12,783 bases of DNA, from positions 1 to 12,783 of the forward strand of contig NZ_CALLXM010000194.1 of assembly GCF_937875265.1 (NCBI RefSeq), read 5' to 3'. Positions 1 through 6,100 of this stretch are shown here, piece after piece (the first letter of the stretch is position 1; each line of letters starts with the position of its first letter). Made by a program: the position numbers and the translations under genes. This DNA comes from an uncultured Acetobacter sp. Lineage in GTDB: Bacteria > Pseudomonadota > Alphaproteobacteria > Acetobacterales > Acetobacteraceae. The notes beneath the pieces are model-generated. The model was not told the origin of the DNA, did not search any database, and was given only the letters and a program-made list of their open reading frames with translations.

Positions 1-907
1 AGTCATAATGCGCATAATGATGTGAACCAAACAGCAGGTTTGCCTGCTTCACAAGGTTCCGGTGCGCCTGAATCTGTGCATCTGTTGCGGCCAGATCTTC
101 CGGATGATCAGCCATCACGTTCAGCGTGACAGAAACCTTGTCTGCCTGTGTCAGATCAAACTTATGGAAATACTTCCCTGCAAAAATTGGAGAGTCCACC
201 AGCATATTGAATGAAACAGGCTGGAAGGAAACCTTGCTGCCGCTCCCGATACCATCAGACCGCAACGCCGTGCCATAGGACCAGCCTTCCGGGAAAGTCA
301 CGCTCGGGTGCACCATAATCTGCCGGGTAAAATACCCTGCCGGATACAGCGAGACCGCGGACCACTGCACATTTTCCATAGTATCAGTCATAACCACTCG
401 CCCTTCTTTGGGGGAGACTGGCGTAAGCAGCTGATAAGAGACCTCAAGCTGCTTTGTGCCCTGCGGCACATCTATGTGGAACGCGCTGACAGTCACGGTA
501 TCCCGCAGCCAGGGAATGGTCTTGCCATCTGCCTTAACGGTCAGGCCGCCCAACTGGTCAATTGTCCCGCTGGGCGAGTGGTTGCCCGGCAGCCACATGG
601 GGTAAAGCAGAACAAAATCTCCGCCCTTTTCCGTCATGCGGGCAGGGAGGGGGATGGTTTCTTTCATGCTCAGAACATGCCGGGCAAGGTCCGTGCCATC
701 CACAGCAAGAGAAATCGTGCTGCCAAAGGGCACATCCTGCGGGGCAGGCATGGCGGGGGGAAATGGCAGCGGCATGGGCTGCGACTGAGCCGAGGCATCA
801 GGCTGAGCCGCCTGCCCCTGTGGCGCGCACACTAGCGCCATACCCAGAAGAGCAAGGCAGGGGGCGGTTATCCCCACGCTGGATAAAAAGCGGTTCCGTA
901 ACGACAT
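1..907 (-). CDS. M61-family metallopeptidase (glycyl aminopeptidase-like), 5' part only
   Basis: The minus-strand frame is open from an ATG at 907-905 to the left edge, giving 302 codons with no stop. An SD-like GGGAG lies about 9 bases upstream of the ATG. Residues 1-33 form a secretion signal (basic MSLRNR, a hydrophobic stretch, then small residues GQAA), followed by a Pro/Gln/Ala-rich linker to about 60. The visible remainder matches the N-terminal beta-sandwich domain of M61 peptidases: WLPGNHSPSG at 105-114 corresponds to the family's W-PG-Y/H-S signature, and the segment around LVDSPIFAGKYF (236-247) is also typical. HHYAHYD at 296-302 is where the catalytic domain usually begins. The HExxH zinc site would lie beyond the window, so catalysis cannot be checked. 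The likely role is periplasmic peptide hydrolysis; the substrate is unknown. The family call is by eye. Confidence 0.82.
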   Translation of the reverse strand, partial: MSLRNRFLSSVGITAPCLALLGMALVCAPQGQAAQPDASAQSQPMPLPFPPAMPAPQDVPFGSTISLAVDGTDLARHVLSMKETIPLPARMTEKGGDFVLLYPMWLPGNHSPSGTIDQLGGLTVKADGKTIPWLRDTVTVSAFHIDVPQGTKQLEVSYQLLTPVSPKEGRVVMTDTMENVQWSAVSLYPAGYFTRQIMVHPSVTFPEGWSYGTALRSDGIGSGSKVSFQPVSFNMLVDSPIFAGKYFHKFDLTQADKVSVTLNVMADHPEDLAATDAQIQAHRNLVKQANLLFGSHHYAHYD

Positions 908-981
908 GGCCAGGTCTCCCAACGGATGCAACACGCCTGACAGCCGTCTGATATCAGGCCGTGTGCATGATTTCATTACGC

Positions 982-1077
982 TTATGAAGCACTCTGGCCG
1001 GTGTCTGTCGAGATCAGGAACGCCTGACGGTTCATGCCTTTCTCCATGACCTTGATTTCAGCGGGGAAACTGCTCAT
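982..1077 (-). other. Short 31-codon open frame, possible small gene or gene remnant
   Basis: Between the M61 gene and the LysR gene an ATG at 1077 opens a 31-residue frame ending in TAA at 984-982. It begins MSSFPAEIK and ends TDTGQSAS. Codon choice (GTC, CTG, ATC, GGC, ACC) resembles the surrounding genes, but there is no clear SD sequence and I recognise no family. It could be a remnant of a longer gene, a tiny ORF, or chance. The rest of 908-1150 shows no gene and no clear terminator. Confidence 0.15.
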
Positions 1078-1150
1078 CTGCCAGAACCGTTTTTAGCCCG
1101 GCGCGTATTGGCAGCGACGGCCAGCACGGCATGACGGCACTCTGTGGAAA

Positions 1151-2020
1151 TTATTTTCCGAGAGCCCGGGCCGTTTCTACAAACGTCTCGATAATCGGGC
1201 TTTTGGCATGCTTCCTCCAGACAAAATAAACATCTGTCGGGCCAATATCGTCCAGCCTGAAAGTCTTGAGAGATTGCCCTCTTTCCCGAAATTGCCTGAT
1301 AACACTCTCAGGCATACAGGACAGGCCTGATCGGGATTCAAGACACTGGATGATCAGATCATACGATTCCAGTGTCAGGATAGAGCGAGGGTGATAGCCT
1401 TTATCGTCCAGCCATTGTTCTGCGCAACGCCGATAAAAGCAGTCTTTGTTGAACAGATAAATATCCGATTTTTCTATCAGATCAGGCGTGATTTTTTTAA
1501 CTTGCTCCGGCACGACCAGATGCAGTGTTTCAGAAAAAGCAAAAGAGCCTTCCAGCAGGGTATTTTCAACTGGGCCATCAGTCAGAGCTAAATCTATTTC
1601 ATCCGAAACCAACATTTTTTCCAGACTGAAACTTGGTTTTTTCAGAATATTGAGCTGGATGCCTGGATGGGCACTCATAAACTGTGGGACACACCGAGGC
1701 AGCATGCTCAGAAACGCAACATCCAGTGCCCCGACATTCAAAATGCCACGCGGCTGAGACTGAGACCATAAGGCTGGCAACCGGTCCGCCCGGATGATGA
1801 TATCTTTTGCTTCTTTATAAAAAAGCCTGCCCGCTGGTGTAATCAGGAGTTTTTTACGCTCCCGCATAAACAGCTCCTGCCCCAGATCGGCTTCCAGTTC
1901 CTTCAGGCGCATGGTGAGGTTGGACGCCACACAATGCATGCGGCGTGCAGCCGCAGCAATAGAACCGGTTTCTACGATGGCACAGAAAAACCGAAGATGA
2001 GAGAGCTTTGGTGCATACAT
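1151..2020 (-). CDS. LysR-type transcriptional regulator, PtrR/YneJ-like
   Basis: This 289-residue protein has the normal LTTR length. Residues 5-64 form the winged helix-turn-helix, with the usual pattern of Ala-rich helix, LKELEADLGQELFMRE and TPAG at 61-64. The effector domain follows from about 90. Several stretches resemble E. coli PtrR (YneJ) as I remember it: the HTH segment VASNLTMRLKELEADLG, the DGPVENT motif near 139, and CFYRRCAEQWL near 194, matching the CSYRR...W pattern. PtrR sits next to an aldehyde dehydrogenase gene in E. coli, and this gene is divergent from one (2192-3652). Control of that gene and autoregulation are therefore inferred. The start is ATG at 2020-2018 with only a weak AAGTGA upstream. 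Base composition is notably AT-richer than the neighbours (about 40% GC over 1441-1620). Confidence 0.9.
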   Translation of the reverse strand: MYAPKLSHLRFFCAIVETGSIAAAARRMHCVASNLTMRLKELEADLGQELFMRERKKLLITPAGRLFYKEAKDIIIRADRLPALWSQSQPRGILNVGALDVAFLSMLPRCVPQFMSAHPGIQLNILKKPSFSLEKMLVSDEIDLALTDGPVENTLLEGSFAFSETLHLVVPEQVKKITPDLIEKSDIYLFNKDCFYRRCAEQWLDDKGYHPRSILTLESYDLIIQCLESRSGLSCMPESVIRQFRERGQSLKTFRLDDIGPTDVYFVWRKHAKSPIIETFVETARALGK

Positions 2021-2191
2021 GATATGATCACTTTATGTGATTATTTCACTCTTTCATAATCACTTTTCATTGCATGGTGAGTTGTGAAAGGATGGGAACC
2101 ATCAACAGCACAGACGTTCTAGTCAGTAACTCTCAGAAACAGAATGATCTGATGCCTGCTGTTTCCAACTGCTCCAAAAAGGTAATTTTTA
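2021..2191. promoter_or_regulatory. Divergent regulatory region between LysR gene and aldehyde dehydrogenase
   Basis: This 171-base AT-rich spacer must carry promoters for both genes. Several TCACTTT/TTTCAC-like words occur between 2027 and 2090, and GTGAAAGG on the right can pair with them. I could not fix a convincing -35/-10 pair for either direction. The ribosome binding site for the dehydrogenase is a modest AAGG about 9 bases before its ATG. Confidence 0.6.
2027..2041. promoter_or_regulatory. Candidate LysR operator: inverted repeat ATCAC-N5-GTGAT
   Basis: ATCACTTTATGTGAT is a perfect 5+5 inverted repeat with a 5-base spacer. It also fits the general T-N11-A rule of LysR-type binding sites. 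Its left edge lies 6 bases upstream of the regulator's start codon, overlapping the only SD-like bases, so bound protein would be expected to repress the regulator itself. Assignment is by position and symmetry only. Confidence 0.45.
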
Positions 2192-3652
2192 ATGTCTGGT
2201 ACAAAAAATACACCCCATTATGATCTTTTTATTAACGGAAAATGGACCAAACCCAGTGGGGGCGGCACCATAGAAATCAAAAATCCAGCAAGCGGTGACA
2301 TTGTTGCGGTTGTTTCAAACGGGACAGAACAGGATGTAAAATCCGCTGTTACCGCCGCATCCAAAGCCTTTCCGGCATGGAGCCGCAAAACGGCGGAAGA
2401 GCGGGCTGATGCGCTATACGCATTCAAAGCTCTGATTGAGAAAAATGCTGACCATCTGGCGCATCTTATCACCAGTGAAATGGGAAAGCCGCTCAAGGAA
2501 GCCAAAGTAGAGGTTGGTTTTGCAGCGGGGCTTATCCGCTTTGCAGCAGAAAATACCCGCCGGCTGGAAGGCGATATTATTCCGGGCAGCCGTCCGGGGG
2601 AAAAAATTCTGATTGAAAAACTTCCGCACGGCGTTATCGGCGGCATTTCTGCCTGGAATTTCCCGCTGGCCCTGTTCGCCCGCAAGGTTGCCCCTGCTCT
2701 GGCCGCAGGCAATACAATTGTGATCAAGCCGCATGAACTGGCCCCGCTGGCCGCACTGGAAGCAACGCGTCTGGCAGAAGACGCCGGTGTTTTCCCGGCA
2801 GGTGTTTTGAATGTTGTGACGGGTGACGGCAAAGGTGTTGGCACACCGCTGGTTGAGCACCCCGATGTGCGGCTGATTACCATGACCGGTAGCACGGCAA
2901 CCGGAAAGAAGATCATGGCAGCCGCAGCCGATACCCTGAAGGAAGTGCGGCTGGAACTGGGCGGCAAAGCACCGTTTATTGTCATGGAAGATGCTGATCT
3001 GGAAAAAGCGGCCACAGCGGCTGTTCTGGCGCGCTTTACTAATGGCGGGCAGGTTTGCACCAGTAATGAACGCACCTACATTCACGAAGCCGTTTATGAC
3101 AAATTTGCAGCTCTTGTCGGCAAAAAAGTTGCCGCGCTGAAAGTGGGGAATCCGCTGGACGCTGATACTGATATGGGCCCCAAAGTCAGCCAGCAGGAAC
3201 TGGAAAAAGTTCACGCCATGGTTGAAAAAGCCGTCTCACAAGGTGCCACGCTGGAAACGGGTGGTAAGCGCCTGAAAGGTGGCATTTATGACAAAGGCTT
3301 TTTCTATGCCCCAACCCTTCTGACCAATGTGAAGGAAGGCATGGATATTGTGCAGAATGAAGTCTTCGGCCCCGTCATGTTGCTGACGAAAGTGAAGGAC
3401 TTTGATGATGCACTACGTCAGGCAAATGACTGCCGTTATGGTCTGTCTGCCTATGTCTTCACGCAGGATCTGAAAAGAATCATGCGCATCAGTTCTGATC
3501 TGAACTTTGGTGAGGTCTACGTAAACCGTGAAGGGGGCGAGGCTCCTCAGGGCTTCCATCACGGTTACAAAGATAGCGGCCTTGGCGGTGAAGATGGAAA
3601 ATACGGCCTTGAAGCCTACGTGCAGACCAAGACGATTTATCTGAACGCCTGA
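2192..3652 (+). CDS. aldA: NAD-dependent aldehyde dehydrogenase, AldA-like (lactaldehyde/glycolaldehyde type)
   Basis: This complete 486-residue class I ALDH oxidises an aldehyde to the acid with NAD(P)+ in the cytoplasm. Key residues are present: oxyanion Asn156 (AWNF), Lys179 and Glu182 of KPHE in the cofactor site (the Glu favours NAD), general base Glu255 in LELGGK, and catalytic Cys289 in GGQVC. The whole chain, especially EGDIIPGSRPGE and the C-terminal GFHHGYKDSGLGGEDGK region, resembles E. coli AldA more than GabD/Sad as I recall them, and all catalytic positions are offset by 4 from AldA. Lactaldehyde or glycolaldehyde is therefore the favoured substrate, but related enzymes accept many aldehydes. 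The start is ATG at 2192. The gene is divergent from a PtrR-like regulator and followed by a terminator at 3798-3833. Confidence 0.9.
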   Translation: MSGTKNTPHYDLFINGKWTKPSGGGTIEIKNPASGDIVAVVSNGTEQDVKSAVTAASKAFPAWSRKTAEERADALYAFKALIEKNADHLAHLITSEMGKPLKEAKVEVGFAAGLIRFAAENTRRLEGDIIPGSRPGEKILIEKLPHGVIGGISAWNFPLALFARKVAPALAAGNTIVIKPHELAPLAALEATRLAEDAGVFPAGVLNVVTGDGKGVGTPLVEHPDVRLITMTGSTATGKKIMAAAADTLKEVRLELGGKAPFIVMEDADLEKAATAAVLARFTNGGQVCTSNERTYIHEAVYDKFAALVGKKVAALKVGNPLDADTDMGPKVSQQELEKVHAMVEKAVSQGATLETGGKRLKGGIYDKGFFYAPTLLTNVKEGMDIVQNEVFGPVMLLTKVKDFDDALRQANDCRYGLSAYVFTQDLKRIMRISSDLNFGEVYVNREGGEAPQGFHHGYKDSGLGGEDGKYGLEAYVQTKTIYLNA

Positions 3653-3797
3653 TAGCAGATAGGGATAGGTCGGGGGGGTAGGCAGCTGCTTCAGGGCGCT
3701 CCAGCCTCTTCCGCACTTCCGCAGGTGGAGGGTTTTAAACCGGCAGTGCTCTTAATTTGTTCTCCCGGAACAAGCTTTCTGCAAATTAGTGCTCAAC

Positions 3798-3833
3798 AAA
3801 AAAGCCCTTCCTGTGAAAAGGAAGGGCTTTTTT
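3798..3833. terminator. Strong bidirectional intrinsic terminator
   Basis: GCCCTTCC (3804-3811) pairs perfectly with GGAAGGGC (3820-3827) around an 8-base loop. The stem is flanked by six A on the left and six T on the right, so it reads as stem plus U-tract on both strands. It lies 146 bases after the aldehyde dehydrogenase and 33 bases after the convergent beta-propeller gene, and so probably ends both transcripts. The rest of 3653-3866 shows no gene. Confidence 0.92.
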
Positions 3834-3866
3834 CATGCTGCATCGCAAACGCGAAACGCGTCAGGC

Positions 3867-5099
3867 TTAGCGAAGAATTCCAGTATGCCCGATGGAATAC
3901 CGGCCCGGCTGCGGCCACACAGTCAGACCATGCGGTTCAGCCCCCACCGGAATTTTCTTCATGGAGCCGTCTTCTGTGTTGATCTGATACACAACATCAT
4001 CAAAACGGCCAGAAAGCCACAGGGTTTTTCCGTCGGCACTTACGTTACCCATGTCCGGGCTGCCACCTTCAGGAATGGGCCAGTTGGCAACAATCTTGTT
4101 GGTTGCAAAATCAATCACGCTCACGCCACCCGCCTTGCTGTGTGGCTTGCCATGAATTTTATGAGACCCACGGTTGGCAACATACATTTTTGTGCTGTCA
4201 CGGCTGGGGTACAGACCATGCGTGCCAATACCGGTCGGAATGAAGCCAATTTCCTTGAAGCTGTCACCATCCACCATGAAGACACCATCGGCCATCATGT
4301 CGGCCACATAGAATGTCTTACCGTTGGGGGAGATAAGGATATCCTGCGGCATGCCACCACTTGAAAGCTTCAGGTAGCCCAGAACCGTCTTGTTGACGGT
4401 ATCAACCTTCACCAGATGGCCACCAAATTCACAGGTGAAAATGGCGTAGCGTCCATCAATGGAGAAATCAGCGTGGTTCACGCCTTTGCAATCCGGTGTT
4501 TCCACAGACTGCTGAAGCGCCATTGTATGTGGGTCACGGAAATCCAGCCGCTTGCGGGCTTCGGCCACCACAATGGCGGATTTACCATCGGGCGTGAAAT
4601 ACATGTTGTAGGGATCATCCACCGCAACTGCCGGGCCGGGCTTGCCGGTGCGGGCATCAATGGGGGTCAGGCTGCCATCTGTGGTGCCTTCCGCATTGTT
4701 CGTCACCCACAGGGTGCGCAGGTCCCAGGACGGCACAACATGCTGCGGGCTTTTACCAACCGGGAAGCGATCCACCACTGTTGAGGTCGCCGGGTCAATA
4801 ACAGACACATCGTTAGAGCGCAGGTTGGGCACGTACACACGAGCCGGGTCCTGCGCCACTTCCGGAGCGATATGGTCCGGCGCGGTCTCACTATACAGAT
4901 TAGCCGGGTTGATAACTGGCGGCATGCCCGGAATGGTCTGCACAGCAGGCTCCTGCGCCGGAGCGGGCTGCGGGGCAACAGACGGCGCTGTTGTCTGCAC
5001 GGGGGACTGACTGGCTTCCTGCGCAACGGCCAGACCGGCCCCTGCACCTAAAGCGACAAACACAGCCGTAGCGGCTGCCAGATGTCTTTTTACTACCAT
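3867..5099 (-). CDS. Exported YncE-like (YVTN) beta-propeller protein
   Basis: From ATG at 5099 the product is 410 residues. A signal peptide (MVVKRH, hydrophobic Ala/Val/Gly run, AVA-Q) is followed by a Pro/Ala/Gln-rich linker, then repeated blades of the YncE/YVTN type such as ARVYVPNLRSNDVSVIDPAT and KMYVANRGSHK...VSVIDFATNKIVA. Typical blade phrases (PQDILISPNGKTFYVAD, VSADGKTLWLSG) recur to the end. It is probably a soluble periplasmic propeller; ligand and role are unknown, and I see no haem CXXCH or obvious catalytic site. An in-frame ATG at 5114 would add MGCNI, but its purine run AAAGGG abuts the ATG with no spacer, so I prefer 5099, whose own SD is also weak. It follows the creatininase-type gene by 136 to 139 bases and ends at the shared terminator. 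Confidence 0.82.
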   Translation of the reverse strand: MVVKRHLAAATAVFVALGAGAGLAVAQEASQSPVQTTAPSVAPQPAPAQEPAVQTIPGMPPVINPANLYSETAPDHIAPEVAQDPARVYVPNLRSNDVSVIDPATSTVVDRFPVGKSPQHVVPSWDLRTLWVTNNAEGTTDGSLTPIDARTGKPGPAVAVDDPYNMYFTPDGKSAIVVAEARKRLDFRDPHTMALQQSVETPDCKGVNHADFSIDGRYAIFTCEFGGHLVKVDTVNKTVLGYLKLSSGGMPQDILISPNGKTFYVADMMADGVFMVDGDSFKEIGFIPTGIGTHGLYPSRDSTKMYVANRGSHKIHGKPHSKAGGVSVIDFATNKIVANWPIPEGGSPDMGNVSADGKTLWLSGRFDDVVYQINTEDGSMKKIPVGAEPHGLTVWPQPGRYSIGHTGILR

Positions 5100-5235
5100 A
5101 ATATTACAGCCCATCCCTTTCTTGCGCTGTCATCGTCACGCGATGAGCCTTTAGCATATGGTCGATTAAGCGTCTATTTTCGGCTTTATGAAACAACATA
5201 ACTCTTTTTATTGAGACTTTTTCTTAACCTTTTAT

Positions 5236-6096
5236 TTAGAACCCACGCGCGGACTGAACCGCCTGCACCGCAGCATTGATCTGCATGGCAAGACCAGCCT
5301 GCCCGAGAGATGCTGACGCCCGGCGCGGGTCACCCCCGTAAATCCCTTCCTGCGCGGTGGGCGCTCCGGCATGACGGAGCGCATCCTGCCGCACCATAGA
5401 GGGGTCAACCGCCAGCATCAGAGAGGTATCACTGATGTCCGCATGCTGCCCCACATCCTTCCCGTAGCCCTGCTGCTTCAGCCAGTCTACGTACTGATGC
5501 GCGATAACGGTATAAAACCCACTGACATAAAGCGCCTGTGCGCCCGTGCCGCGCCACTTCTGGTTAAGCACCGCAGCCGCTTTTTCCAGATATTTCTGAT
5601 AGCCGCCATGGTCCCCCAGCAACACGATCAACCGGAACCCCTGCACCTGAAAACTCTCCCCGGCAGAAACAAGGAGTTTTTCAAAAACATCTGGCGGAAC
5701 CGTAATGGTGCCGGGAAAACGCATATGAGAGGAGCGGGGAGAGGTTCCTCCCTCCGGCACATAGGCCACAACGGGGGCAACCAGAGTTTTTCCGGTTTTC
5801 TCCGCAATTTTTTCCGCCAGATACGTGGCCCGCTCATTATGTTTGCCAACAGCAATATAAGGCCCGCTCTGCTCCGTGCCGCCAACAGGGATAATGACGG
5901 TTGTCACCCCGGCAGCCACCCCAGACTGGATTTCTGTCCAGGTGTGTTTTTCAAACAGGACAGAATTTGCCGCACCATCAGCACCTCCTGCCCCTGCACT
6001 CTGTGCAAAAGCCGGAGCTGAAAGCAGGCAGCCCCCTAAAACAAGACTAGACAAAACTGACCGAAGAACCATGCTTTTTTTATTTTTTACAGACAC
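5236..6096 (-). CDS. Exported creatininase-family protein
   Basis: This 286-residue protein has a signal peptide (MSVKNKKSMVLRS, hydrophobic core, APAFA-Q near residue 31) and a creatininase/mycofactocin-MftE-type amidohydrolase fold. Family landmarks are PVGGTEQ at 70-76, GKHN at 84-87, GDHGG at 161-165 and HADISDTSLMLAVDP from 218. The classical metal site EQHGPH...GTD is altered here to EQSGPY...GKHN, so activity and substrate are uncertain; Glu75, His163 and His218 are kept. GTG at 6096 is taken as the start because AAGAAG, the end of uvrA, lies about 7 bases before it. ATG at 6072 has no SD and would shorten the basic n-region. The gene starts 4 bases after the uvrA stop, suggesting co-transcription and coupling. 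Confidence 0.85.
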   Translation of the reverse strand: MSVKNKKSMVLRSVLSSLVLGGCLLSAPAFAQSAGAGGADGAANSVLFEKHTWTEIQSGVAAGVTTVIIPVGGTEQSGPYIAVGKHNERATYLAEKIAEKTGKTLVAPVVAYVPEGGTSPRSSHMRFPGTITVPPDVFEKLLVSAGESFQVQGFRLIVLLGDHGGYQKYLEKAAAVLNQKWRGTGAQALYVSGFYTVIAHQYVDWLKQQGYGKDVGQHADISDTSLMLAVDPSMVRQDALRHAGAPTAQEGIYGGDPRRASASLGQAGLAMQINAAVQAVQSARGF

Positions 6097-6100
6097 AGTT

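Noticed and set aside
1146..1160. GGAAA-ATAA-TTTCC hairpin at the end of the LysR gene as a terminator.
   Set aside because: It is short and AT-rich, includes the stop codon and has no T-tract after it on the minus strand.
2218..3214. Long minus-strand frames opposite the aldehyde dehydrogenase.
   Set aside because: The plus-strand ALDH has all catalytic motifs. The antisense products are composition artefacts rich in Ser/Ala or Cys/Phe.
5200..5235. T-rich stretch after the creatininase-family gene as a terminator.
   Set aside because: Only a 3-base-pair stem (CTC/GAG) can form; the run is just AT-rich spacer.
6020..6040. Possible lipobox LGGC in the signal peptide of the creatininase-family protein.
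   Set aside because: The hydrophobic core continues past the Cys to a better signal peptidase I site, APAFA-Q, so lipidation is less likely.
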